Assembly: GCA_023105745.1 (NCBI GenBank)
Contig: JALGQZ010000009.1
Span: forward strand, 34,462,409 to 34,526,408
Direction of reading: 5' to 3'
Length of the DNA: 64,000 nt
DNA from: Austropuccinia psidii
Lineage: Eukaryota > Basidiomycota > Pucciniomycetes > Pucciniales > Sphaerophragmiaceae
Positions 21,896-32,889 of the stretch are shown here, in pieces (positions within the stretch are counted from its first letter, which is position 1; each line of letters starts with the position of its first letter). A model generated the notes under the pieces. The model was not told where the DNA came from and searched no databases. It worked only from the letters and a program-made list of their open reading frames with translations. Both the position numbers and the translations under genes were made by a program.

Positions 21896-24014
21896 TGTGA
21901 GCCTGTGAGGTATGTATGACATACCCATAAGGCCACAAATTATTATATAAACAGTTAATTTTGTCTTAAACAGACTTTTTAGTTGAATTTAAAATAAAAA
22001 ATAATAAAAAATAAGTATAACTTTTTTCTGGATAAACAAAGTTATAAATATTATGTCATTTTTGGATTCTACACCAAAAATAACCTAGGGTACACCCATA
22101 GGGTGTTATACCCAAAACCACTTATTTTTTATGTTATTGGAAGATTTAAGAATCTCACAGTACCAATGTAACTTTTTTAACATTTTTTTTAAACTTGTTA
22201 AATTTAAGCTTAATTACGCTTAAATTTAAATTTGCATAAGGTTTATGCAAACTTACCAAAATTTTAGTTAAAATTGAGGTGTGGTGTATATTTAGTGAAT
22301 TGGCTAAGGATTTGCCATACAGAATGTAAATCCTGCGTGAGCTCAATTTAAAAGGGTTTAAGGCCCTAGTATGGCTTTAAATAAATAAAAGGGCATAATC
22401 CACACAGAAAGGTGGGACAAAGGAAAAAGACCAAATAGAGCTGGGGTACCCAGCTTTTTGGATCTGCAAGGATTCAATTAAGGTTTTCCACCTGTATTGG
22501 AGGATTTTCAACCTTATTTAAACTTTAAGATTAGACTTTGATCCAACCTTAAGGTTTAAACTGGTTTTATCCCAAATTGGACAGGAATTTCAAGCTGCCA
22601 AATGGTAAATCCCAATATGCAGGCTTGAAATCAAGTTTTTAAGAACTGTCAAAGCTTAATTAAGCTTAAAAAGCTTAAATAAGCTTAAACCTTTAAATTT
22701 TCAAGCATTAAAACCTTATCAAAACTTAAGGTTTGGTGTGTATTGCTATTTTACGTGGAAAAATAGCAATAACCTCAAAAATTCATTCAAAAGCCAATTC
22801 TTAATGTATTTGCTTGAACGTTTCACACAGCTTACAATTTAATATTATCTACATATAAATTAAATTTCAAGTATCTTTTATAAATAAATTTCCAAGATAA
22901 TTAGCCTGGAAATTTACTCTTTTAATTAAGCTCAAAGAAAATTATCATTTCTTTAAAAATTAATTAATAATTGAGTTTAAGCGATTCCTGCTTGAAACTC
23001 TATTTTTAAGTTGTTCATGTGATGAACTTTAATATAAATAAGTTTATTTATAGTAAAAATTTAAAATAATTAGTCTAAATGAGGAGTAAAGTTACATGGA
23101 GTTAAGAATGACACTGGTAACTTTAAATTGGAATTAAAAATAAGTTACCTTAAGTTAAGAACTATATTTTGAAAGCATGGTTTTTCAGTTTTGACCTGAG
23201 AACGCCCTTTATATTCATTATGAATCATGAGAGCTGCTCTGAAGACATAAAAAGAGTCTTTTCATCACTCTTTTTGTCCATCATCAATTATCAATCCAAT
23301 CATATTAGAAATTTAAACAGGTAAAGTTTTATTAAATATAAAATCTTATTATTAAAAGTAATTCTTAAGTTATTTTTATTCTTTATTTATTAAATTAAAG
23401 AATTGAAGTCATAGAATTCAGATTATTTGTTGTAATCATCTATAATAAATTTTATTATATAAAATTATTATTTTAAATATCTTTTAAATCCACAAATTCC
23501 TCTTAAAAACTCTTTAATCATAATTTTTATTATAAAAAGTTGTTTTATCTTTAAAAATATTGAGTTTTGGCGTGTTTTTAACTTATAATTATTATTTAAG
23601 ATAATGACTGTTGTTTTTTGACTTGTTGTATTAAATAAATATTGTAAGTAAGTTTTCTCTAAAAGTTCTATATCTCTTTTATCTTGTATTAGTTTTTTTA
23701 TATAGAATTTTTATTCTATAAGAATTGATTCTGAATATTCTTATTTTCCATGTGTAATAGTCTCATTAAGAGCTTTACGCTTCTTATTGTTATAACTGTC
23801 AGTGACTATAACAATAATAGAATAATTATAATTTATTAGAATTATTATATTTTTATAATAATAATTAAATTTATTTTTTTATATAATTATTTTTAATAAT
23901 TATATTTAAATTTGTGGTTATAATATTTTATTATATTATATTTTTCTACTGAGGACAGTCATAGTCCTCTTGATATTGTTACTATTATCAAGAGTTTCAT
24001 AGACAAACCTTACA
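21896..24014 (+). repeat. 3' LTR of element C (2119 bp)
   Basis: It starts TGTGAGCCTGTGAGG after the polypurine tract and ends AAACCTTACA before the duplicated ACAAG. It is mostly identical to the 5' LTR, with scattered substitutions and short deletions in the AT-rich right half (around 23735 and 23840), which account for the 69-bp length difference. Confidence 0.95.
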
Positions 24015-24019
24015 ACAAG

Positions 24020-25530
24020 GGTCAGTAAATAAATCCCAAATTGACAAATTTTTCCATTCGGATTCTGATAACACTTTTTCACCTTTGAAAAGAGCTGACA
24101 CTTCCACAAGAAGCCACAGTGGACATTTAAAAAGCCAGCTAGAAGGCTTGCGACACTGCCTTGCAGCACAAAGAGTCTCAGATCCTTGAAGATCTGTGGA
24201 AAAACTGCATGAATTCTTACCTGACTATGAGAAATTCTTCTGGGGCCTCCCAACACTTTCAAGTTACTCAATGGAGGGAATCCATTGATGGAAAAGAAAG
24301 ACATGATGATTTTAACAGAAGAATGGAGGAAAAACAAACCTCCACCACCCAAGCAAGTGCCAAAACATCCCCAATAGCCAGAAGCAGGAATTCTAATGTG
24401 AGAAGGAAGCCTCAAGCTCAGAACAAGGGAAAAGGAAATGTACCAGCCACAAAGCCATACAGCCAGGGAAACAGAATCCCAAAGATTCAGCAGGATGCCA
24501 CAGAAAATGTGTTTCAGATGGCTAGAACTATGATGGAATTACAGAAAAAGGGGGAAGAAAGATTAAAATATCAGAAATGCTTCCTGACATTCTGGATTGC
24601 ATTCAAAAATTTTATATAGCAACAAATGCTGTAAAAAGATATATTTCCAATACGAATTCATCAATTTGTAACAATCCTAAGACAAATAATCTAAGTCTGA
24701 ACAAAATAAATGAAACACTTATCTGTTTTGAAAACGTTTTTGGAACAATTAAAACTTCCAATAATGAAAATTAATTTGGTAATAAAATAAATGAACACTA
24801 TGCAATTGCAAAAGAATTGACAGATAAATATTCTAAATTCAATAGTGATGAAATAATTTCGACAAGAATAAAACAAGCCATAAATACTATCAAAGAAGAT
24901 AATAAGAAAATACCTGATGAAATTTGGAATTCATTTACTCAAGTAAAGACATACAATTGCCTTTAAAAAGTGTTTTGACACCTCACAAGAGGAAGTATCA
25001 AAATTGAAAATGAAATTGAATCAAGCCACCTCCAATCTTAATAGACAGACAGAATTATGGCAAAAACTGACACATAAAGGAGACATATATGAAATTGAAG
25101 TGATAAATTCATTACAAGGCTTCCAACATGAATGCAAAAATTCCCATACGTGTAGGACCAGTAAAATGAATGACATTGAAGAATTATTGCACACCTTACC
25201 AAGAACATATACCCCTGAATTAAAATGAGGGTACAAGGAATTCAAGCCCACAAGTACTGTATTTGAAAAATTGGAATTTAAATAATGAATTCTCCACTTC
25301 TTTCCATAACATGGAGAAATCAAGGGGACAAGAACTTTTCAAAGAGGTACCAAAAATTAAGGAATGTCCTAACTTCAGTGGTGAAGGAGAATATGAGCAT
25401 ATGGAATTAATCAGAGGTATTGAAATGATTAAAGAAGAATTTGAATTACCAGACAGATTGATAGCAGAAAGATTTAACACCTTGTTTAGAAAATCAGATC
25501 ATAGATGGTACATCAAATTACACCAGGGCG
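24020..25530 (+). pseudogene. Element B gag, main part, with overlapping accessory frame
   Basis: Gag continues from 11251. Its frame stops at TGA 24187-24189 and later pieces lie in several frames, the clearest being the capsid-like FSGEGEYEHMELIRGIEM near 25370. It ends at KLHQG near 25530, before the Trp-rich part of the capsid. A second frame, open from 24143 to 24619, matches the accessory ORF of families A and C: MNSYL, a basic NKGKGN block, KPYSQGNRIPK and VFQMARTMMELQKKGEERLK. The accessory frame is better kept here than gag. Confidence 0.75.
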
Positions 25531-25791
25531 AATCTTGTGTCAATTGTTGGCATTTGACTTCACGTCAAGCAAACATCAAGCAGGATAAAAGTCAAGCTCA
25601 CGTTGAGCACACGTCACACTCTTGTCTTACACCAAATCCTGTGACATCCACCAATATTGGTTCCCCTGTGCCTTCAACTCAGATTCCTCACCACCTTATT
25701 ATCCCGCAACCGTCCGATGGTTGGTAAAACTCACACAAGACCCAAATGTTTGCACACACACACACATCAAAGACGTTGTTCAACCAGTCTT
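25531..25791 (+). other. Unassigned segment between elements B and A1
   Basis: No retrotransposon domain is recognised. Several CpGs survive (GGGCGAATC, CCCGCAACCGTCCGATGG, four or more ACGT contexts), unlike the flanks, and a short (CA)n run lies near 25752. An open frame runs into it from the B gag to 25727 but looks accidental. It may be host or filler DNA joined when B was truncated. Confidence 0.4.
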
Positions 25792-27712
25792 TGTGAGCCT
25801 TGAGCTATATTTTACATACCCAAATAGGCCACAATTATCTTAAAAAGAAATTTTGAATTATAAATAACTCATAAATCATCCATATATTCAAAATTCATCA
25901 TTTTTGATTTCAGAAAAGATGAACAACTTTTTATTGAGTAAGTAAATCCATGGATTTAAGGCCAGATTTGGATTCTACACAAACGTTCACCTAGGGTAAC
26001 TCCATAGAGTGAATAAGCTCAAATTAACTCTTTGAGGTGGTAATATGGAAAATACTTCAACACCACATCATTAATACCACATAAAAGATGCGTGAAATTT
26101 GTTGTTTTTCTTGATTTTAAGCCAAAATAATGGGAAAGTGAGAAATCCCATGTTACATAGACACTAAGAATAGTGTTATTCATTTTTTGACCACTTAATA
26201 TTATGGTATTCGTACATGCACTTTTGGTAAACCCATAGTGGATATCTCACTTTAAGCTCAAATTTCTATTTTGACTTGAAAAATAAGCAAGGGGGACAAA
26301 AGACATCAAAGAGACCCAGGGTACCCAACTTCTGAGGCCCCAGAGGTGTGGATAGCTCCAAAGCTTGGTTCAATGGCTGATCCTGACCCAATTGGTAATC
26401 TTAACCTCTTTGGGAACTTGGTTACCAAGTTACAACTACTGTAAAACACCAGAAAATAGCAAATAACCTGCTATTTTGACGTGCCAAGGAGGTAAAGAGC
26501 TACTTACACTCCTGTAACCATGTCAATTCTTAATTACTTTCCATGGATAAACCCCAAAAGAGTAATTAAAACCCTTTTTGGACTTGTATCCATTGATTTA
26601 CCTCATAGCAACCAGTTAAACACTGATATTTGCAATTCTACATAGAACTGAGGTAAAAACTTCAAAAATTCATTAAAAATACAATTCTTAATGAATATTT
26701 CTGAAACTTTCAGGAACAATTAAGAACTGTATCATCTATGGTATAACCAAAAAAAATTACAGTTTTATCAGTAAAATTAAACGTTTTACTTACAGTCCAT
26801 TTTTGGCTATTCTACGTGAAACACTGAATCTTCAAAAATTCACAGTAAATACAACCTGTGATGAAATTGACAATAACATTGATAACTTTGGGAAATAAAT
26901 GATTACTTTGGAATAAAAGAAGATTTACAAATGTTACTCCTTTTATTCTTAACCATATTGGGGTTGGTAGTCACGTAAAAGCATCAATTAAGCAATTATG
27001 ACAATTTTACGTGACAACAGATGATGTAAGTACGAATACAAAAGGGTTTAATGCTTTCTCACTCACTGTTTTTTCAGTTTTCTCCATGGCACGCCTCTGT
27101 GAGCTGTTGTTGACTTAAAAGAGGTCTTCTCTTGCTGTTTTTTCCAAATTATCATCTTATTATCATTTTATATCATTGTTACCAACAAGTAAGTATTAGT
27201 TAAACTATTCTCAAGTGTTTTAATTCTTTCAGAATCAATCAGAAAGACGTTAAATCATAGAATCCAACTATATATTTTTGTAATCCTGCTATAAATAATT
27301 TTGATCTCTTAAATCCAAAATTATACGTCAAATTTCTCTACTTTTATCTATCAATAAGTTCTTTGGAGTATTAGTGAGTCATTTATTTTTAATTCTTAAA
27401 GTTTTTCTCTAGTAATAGTTTTCTTCAAGGATTATCATTATAATTATTCTTGTAAAAGATAATTATATATTAAAATAATTTATTATTTTAATAAAAGAAG
27501 TTTTTATTATTAAATTCTTCTTGTAATTGAGTCTTGTAGACAGTTACTGCTCACTGTTAAAATCACTAGTAGTGCTTAACAAGTGGAACAAATAATTCTT
27601 TAATTGTTTAATTGTGGTTATAATAATATTTTATTATTATATTTCATAAGAACAGACATAGTACTTTTGATTAATAGTAATATTATCATCAGTTTCATAG
27701 TCACATCTTACA
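25792..27712 (+). repeat. 5' LTR of element A1 (1921 bp)
   Basis: It runs TGTGAGCC to CATCTTACA and shares all blocks of the array LTR, including CTTAAAAGAGG (TATA position, near 27114), the splice donor CAACAA|GTAAGT (GT at 27189) and the AACTTGGT/ACCAAGTT palindrome. Confidence 0.95.
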
Positions 27713-28101
27713 TTTGGGGGCCTGGCCGTGTTTTTTGAACCTTGTACCCTTAATTACTATATTTTTAAGTTCTAAAATATATTAATTTAATAATTTTTTT
27801 CTTCAATTTAAATAAATAATTATTTTTATTTTTGAAATTGTCTTAAAATCTTATTTCATTGAGGAATTTGGTTTAATTTTGTACTGTTTTTACACGTGGC
27901 TTTTTCACATCCAAAAACCTATAAAATTATTCTTTGAGTTACTCTGACTTAATTGTTTTTATTCAAAATCTTAAATTTTAATACTTTTTTCTTTAAAAAG
28001 AATATTTTTTAATATCAAAAAATAAATAAGACTTATAAAAAATCTTTTAAAATATCTTGAATCATAAAAAAAAATTTCTTTTATCATATTTTCTCTTTAA
28101 G
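27713..28101 (+). other. Primer-binding region and ATG-free leader of A1
   Basis: TTTGGGGGCCTGGCCGTG (27713-27730) directly follows the LTR, once only. The rest is AT-rich without an ATG, includes ACACGTGGCTTTTTCACATCC near 27892, and ends in the acceptor TTTCTCTTTAAG (28090-28101). Confidence 0.7.
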
Positions 28102-29087
28102 TGTCTTTAATAAAATACTGTGCAGCTGGCAACAGACTTGGTAAAAGATACATCAATAGTCCTGAATCTTCAGAAGCAGAATCTGAAGAAAGTATTGAGG
28201 TGCAAATTGCTAAAAGAGGCACCTTATTTAAATCAGAAAAGAATAAATTACCACCAAAAGGTGTGTTTTTATCTTTAAATTTACTCTTTATCCTTAAATT
28301 GACGTAAATATGGTGCATACCAGAAATGGAAGCAACTATTCAATCCAACCAGATGGATGTGGACAAGGCAGAGGCAAGATCAAATCCAGAAGTGCCAAAT
28401 CTTCCACAAGAAAGACACATCTGGAGAATGCCAGAGTTGCCCCCCATTCCCCAAGGTCTGTACCAACAGATTTTGACGTGAATTCTGAGCCTGAACTAAT
28501 TCATGATATTATTTTCAGGGGTAAACCATTTTCAAGTGGCAGCAATAGAAATATATCAGAGCCAGTACAAGAATTGGTCCAGAGCAGCCAAAGAGGAGGA
28601 GTGGGAAATCTGCCCAAGCCTTTGGCAGGGGGCCATGAACTCCTACTTACACATCAAGGGCTTTCTGGGTCAGGAGAAGACATTAGAACTCTTAGGAGGT
28701 TGGAGCCCCCTGTCTTGCAAAGACAATGTCAAAACAATAAAGAATTGGTTGAAGAACCAAAGTCTTTTATCCATAGACCAGAAGAAAGAGTTGGAAATGA
28801 CTCCAGCTTTGGAGACAGAGGCACCCGTGGCATCTACCAGCTCCAAACCAGCTCCAGAAGTGTCCAAGGACAAGCCCAAGGGACCTCAGAAGAAGCAGAA
28901 AGGTCCCAAGAACCATCAGGGCAAAGGAAAAGGCAAAGCCAATTGGCACAGACCTTACCCACAAGGGTACAGGATCCCCAAATTGGAGCCATCCGCCGTG
29001 GACTGTGTCTTCAATATGGCCAGGACTCTGATGGAATTCACAGCCAAAGAGCAGGAAAGGATGAACAGAAACTTTCCACGCAAATAA
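28102..29087 (+). CDS. Predicted spliced accessory protein of A1 (exons 28102-28260 and 28519-29087)
   Basis: Joining the LTR donor (last exon base A at 27188) to 28102 creates ATG followed by TCT TTA ATA. The second junction (AAAG|GTGTGT to ATTTTCAG) keeps phase 1. The product would be 242 residues, as in the array. By eye it differs from the array protein at about 12 positions in the overlap, against about 23 for the gag frame, which suggests this frame is the more constrained. It contains an acidic N-terminal exon and a Lys/Pro-rich basic middle. Function is unknown. Confidence 0.6.
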
Positions 29088-30482
29088 TTGGTGTACAAAC
29101 TAGTATTAATGTAGAAATTGGTAAACTTGATGGAAATTTAATTAAAATTGCATTAGATATAGTTGAATTAAATAAAAATGACAAGAAATGCATTGAATTG
29201 AACCAAGTAACAAATGCCAAACTTGACTCAATTACCAATTCTTGCAGAAGAATTGAAAACATGTTCCAAGTCCAGCATGATGAGATGGAAGATCTTTTCC
29301 AAATGAATGATCAACTTAAGACTATGCAAGACCATGTCTTGAAGATAGTTGAGAATACCAATCAATTTGCTATACATTTAGCAAAAAGTGACAGTGAAAG
29401 GCAGAAGTTAAAGAATGAAATAATTGCAAGTGTGGAACAAATTCATAAGAATCATGAACCACATATGCCAAGACATTCTACACCTTTAACTGAAGAAAAC
29501 CTTTCTGTTAAGGAAAGTCTTACAGCATTCTTGGGAGAAAATGCCTACTATGCAAGGGATATTCCCAAAATAGAAGAATGGCCAACATTCTCTGGTGAAG
29601 GGGAATACAACCATATTCAATTCATCAGGACTATTGATATGTTTCAAGAAGACTTTAATATACCTGATGAAATCATAGTGGGAAAGCTACACTGTATGTT
29701 TACCAGAACTGCAAAGAAATGGTATTACAAAATGAGGATTGATCATGGTAAACATAATTGGTCTTGGTGGAAATCTGAAATGATTATCAAATGGGCCAAC
29801 AATTCTTGGAGGTTTGAAATAGAAAATGCCTTTGAGAGTGCCATTTTTAACTCAGAGAAAGATAAACCACTTACTTGGTTCTTCAAACAAAAAGACAGAT
29901 TATCTGCTTTACAACCAGATATGTCTGACACTATGATTAATATGAAAATATTAAGAAAGTGTGGAGGAGAATTAGAACATGCTATCAAAAGCAGATGTCT
30001 GGAGCCCTGTTCAACAGAAGACTACATTAATTCTACGGAAGATATCAGTACCAGAACAAGAATTGGTAAAACTTGGTCTAAAATCCCAACAGAATCCAAG
30101 ATGACCTCTAAGATTCCCAGAGAGGATAAGAGACCAGAAAGACCTGTCTTAAAGTGTCATAAATGTGGAAGCACTTCACATTTAGCCAACACTTGCACAA
30201 AGAAGACAAAAATCAATGAAGTTCAAGTCATTGAAGAAGTTCAGTGTACTGAAGAGAAGGAAGAGTCTGATCAAGATTCTGCAATCTCTGAAGATACACC
30301 AGTGGAGGACTATCCCATTGAAAATATAACAGCTTTCTTTGAAGTCACTGAAGTCCATACCCACTTGCCACAGTATAGTGAAGCTTGCTACAACCTTATT
30401 AATTTTCAGGATGCCAGAATGTGTAAACCCAACCTGCTAAAGGAAAAGGTTATACTGCTGGAGAATCTTGTATCACATCAAT
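28310..30482 (+). pseudogene. gag of element A1, truncated
   Basis: ATG 28310 opens MVHTRNGSNYS. The order is an overlapping N-terminal region, a coiled-coil-like segment, the capsid-like block EEWPTFSGEGEYNHIQF to STEDYINS and an intact CCHC knuckle (CHKCGSTSHLANTC). Near 30427 one base is missing relative to the array (the spacer before CCTGCT is 8 instead of 9), which shifts the frame. The coding sequence is then cut by the array LTR at 30483, so protease and the rest of pol are lost from this copy in the window. Confidence 0.85.
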
Positions 30483-31021
30483 TGTGAGCCTTGAGGTATA
30501 TTTTACATACCCAAATAGGCCACAATTATCTTAAAAAGAAATCTTGAATTATGCAAAACTCATAAGTCATGCATATATCCAAAATTCATCATTTTCAATT
30601 TCAGAAAAGATGAATAACTTTTTATTGAGTAAGTAAATCCATGGATTTAAGACCAGATTTGGATTCTACACAAAAATTCACCTAGGGTAGCTCCATAGAG
30701 TGAATAAGCTCAATTTAAGTATTTGAGGTGGTAAAATGGAAAATACTTCAATACCACATCATTAATACCACATAAAAGATCTGTGAAAATTTTTGTTTTT
30801 CTTGATTTTTAGCCAAAATAATGGGAAAGTGAGAAATCCCATGTTACATATACACTAAGAATAGTGTTATGCATGTTTTGAGCACTTAATATCATGGTAT
30901 TCTTACATGGACTTTTGGTACACCCATAGTGGATATCTCACTTTAAGCTTAAATTACTATTTTGACGTAAAAAATAGGCAAGGGGGACAAAAGACATCAA
31001 AGAGAGCCAGGGTACCCAACT

Positions 31022-31035
31022 TCTGAGGCCTCAGA
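31022..31035 (+). promoter_or_regulatory. 14-bp perfect palindrome in the family-A LTR
   Basis: TCTGAGGCCTCAGA is present in all array LTRs and in the older solo LTR near 7399. It lies upstream of the predicted promoter and could bind a dimeric factor. Confidence 0.5.
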
Positions 31036-31105
31036 GGCGTGGATAGCTCCAGAGCATGGATCCATGGCTCATCTTGGCCCAATTGGTAAACTAAAACTCT
31101 TTGGG

Positions 31106-31122
31106 AACTTGGTTACCAAGTT
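31106..31122 (+). promoter_or_regulatory. Inverted repeat AACTTGGT-T-ACCAAGTT in the family-A LTR
   Basis: Eight-base arms flank one base. It is also intact in the solo LTR (near 7482) and the A1 LTR (near 26412), although the surrounding sequence has diverged. Confidence 0.55.
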
Positions 31123-31804
31123 ACAACTACTGTAAAACATCAGAAAATAGCAAATAACCTGCTATTTTGACGTGCCAAGGAGGTAATGAGCTACTTACAC
31201 TCCTGTAACCATGTCAATTACTAATGACTTTCCATGGATAAACCCCAAAAGAGTAATTAAAACCCTTTTGGGACCCATATTCATTGATTTACCTCATAGC
31301 AACCAGCAAAACACTGCTATTTGCAATTCTACGTAGAAATGAGGTAAAACCTTCAAAAATTCATTAAAAATACAATTCTTAATGAATCTTTCTGAAACTT
31401 TCAGGACTAAAGGAGAACTGTATTATCTATGGTACAACCAAAAAGAATTACAGTTTTACTAGTAAAATTAAAAGTTTTACTTACAGTCCATTTTTGGATA
31501 TTCTACGTGAAACACTGAATCTTCAAAAAATCACAGTAATTACAACCTGTGATGAAATTGGCAATAACATTGATAACTTTGAGAAATCAATGATTATTTT
31601 AGAATAAAAGAAGATTTACAAGTGTTACTCCTTTTATTCTTAACCATATTGGGGTTGGTAGTCACGTAAAAGAATCAATTAAGTAATTATGATAATCTTA
31701 CATGACAACAGATGATGCAATCAATAATCCAAAAAGGTTTATTGTTTTCTCACTCACTGGTTTTTCAGTTTGCTCCATGGCACGCCTCTGTGAGCTGTTG
31801 TTGA

Positions 31805-31882
31805 CTTAAAAGAAGCCTCTTCTTGCTGTTTTTTCATCATCATCTTATCAATTTATTAAATCTTTATTACCAACAAGTAAGT
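31805..31882 (+). promoter_or_regulatory. Predicted core promoter, untranslated exon 1 and splice donor, array LTR 1
   Basis: CTTAAAAGA (31805-31813) sits where elements B and C have TATA boxes. A start about 30 bases downstream would give a short exon ending CAACAA, followed by the consensus donor GTAAGT (31877-31882). The last exon base is A. Repeats of this site lie at 40340, 48803 and 57266. The position of the transcript start is inferred. Confidence 0.6.
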
Positions 31883-32399
31883 ATTAGTTCAACTATTCTT
31901 AAGTGTTTTAATTCTTTCAGAATCAATCAGAAAGACGTGAAATCATAGAATCCAACTATATATTGTTGTAATACTGTTATAAATCATTTTGATCCCTTAA
32001 ATCCACAATTCCACGTCAAATTTCTCTACTTTTATTATCAATAAGTTCTTTGGAGTATTAGTGAGTCTTTTATCTTTAATTCTTAAAGTTTTTCTCTAGT
32101 AATAGTTTTCTTCAAGAATTATCTTTATAATTATTCTTGTAAAAGATAATTATATATTAAAATAATTTTATTATTTTAATAAAAGAAGTTTTTATTATTA
32201 AATTCTTCTTGTAATTGATTCTTGTAGACAATTACTGCTCACTGTTATAATCACTAGTAGTGTATAACACGTGAAAGAAATAATTTCATAATTATTTAAT
32301 TGTGGTTATAATAATTTTTATTATTATATTTCATAAGAACAGACATAGTACTGTTGATTAATAGTAATATTATCATCAGTTTCATAGTCACATCTTACA

Positions 32400-32519
32400 T
32401 TTGGGGGCCTGGCCGTGATTTTATCCATAGACTTGGCTTTAATCATATTCTAGACTTCATTATTGTGTTCTAAAAAACCACCACACCTACCACATCTTAC
32501 ATTTGGGGGCCTGGCCGTG
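32400..32519 (+). other. Duplicated primer-binding region, unit 1
   Basis: TTTGGGGGCCTGGCCGTG occurs at 32400-32417 and again at 32502-32519. The second copy is preceded by CACATCTTACA, the last 11 bases of the LTR. The bases after the first copy (GTGATTTTA ... TTCTAGACTT) resemble the element C leader; those after the second (GTGTTTTTTGAACC) match A1. Confidence 0.85.
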
Positions 32520-32889
32520 TTTTTTGAACCTTGTACCCTTAATTAATATATTTTTAAGCTCTAAAATATATTAATTTAATTAATTTTTTTTCTTTCAATT
32601 TGGAGTTAAAATATTTTTATTTTTGAAATTGTTTTAAAATCTTTTTCATTGAGGAATTTGGTTTAATTTTATATTGTTTTTACACGTGGCTTTTTCACAT
32701 CCAAAAACTTATAAAATTATTCTTTGAGTTACTCTGAATTAATTTTCATTCAAAATCTTAAATTTTAATTTTTTTCTTTAAAAAGAATAATTTTTTTAAT
32801 ATTAAAAAATATAAAACTTATAAAAAATCTTTAAAAAATATTTTAAAAAGTATAAAAAATAATTTTTTCTCTTTTATAATTTCTTTTAG
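32520..32889 (+). other. ATG-free AT-rich leader, unit 1
   Basis: No coding frame is seen. It has long A/T runs, the block ACACGTGGCTTTTTCACATCC near 32683, and a pyrimidine-rich acceptor TTTCTTTTAG ending at 32889. It is intron in the spliced model. Confidence 0.7.

Larger units (their letters stand above)
11252..24014 (+). mobile_element. Complete Ty3/gypsy element C, decayed
   Basis: The element has two LTRs (2188 and 2119 bp), a primer-binding region, a predicted spliced accessory frame, one long gag-pol frame and a polypurine tract, flanked by ACAAG target-site duplications. Without the inserted solo LTR it is about 10.9 kb and the gag-pol frame about 1922 codons. All gag-pol pieces lie in one frame broken by 11 nonsense codons and no net frameshift. 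The LTRs differ by scattered substitutions and small deletions, so the insertion is much older than the array. Confidence 0.95.
8887..25530 (+). mobile_element. Ty3/gypsy element B, split by element C
   Basis: A 5' LTR (8887-10674), leader (10675-11148) and gag N-terminus (11149-11251) are followed, after the 12.8-kb element C, by the rest of gag (24020-25530). The pentamer ACAAG at 11247-11251 is repeated at 24015-24019, and removing C plus one copy joins the gag frame exactly. No pol or 3' LTR of B is found; gag ends abruptly near 25530. Confidence 0.9.
25792..30482 (+). mobile_element. Family-A Ty3/gypsy element A1, 5' half
   Basis: This has a complete 5' LTR, primer-binding region, leader, accessory exons and gag, cut at 30482 just before protease by the first LTR of the tandem array. 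The remaining part should lie beyond the array, outside the window. It differs from the array units by several percent and has a single primer-binding site where they have two. The left flank pentamer is GTCTT (25787-25791); its partner is not visible. Confidence 0.9.
30483..32399 (+). repeat. Array LTR 1 (1917 bp)
   Basis: It begins TGTGAG and ends CTTACA (5 of 6 bases inverted). Two positions differ from the other array LTRs: C at 30543 (T elsewhere) and T at 30782 (C elsewhere, a CpG-to-TpG change). As the outermost LTR it would drive unit 1. Confidence 0.97.

Noticed and set aside
25531..25727. Open frame continuing from B gag into the unassigned segment as a fusion gene
   Set aside because: Upstream gag is already broken in several frames, so no intact start reaches it; the extension looks accidental.
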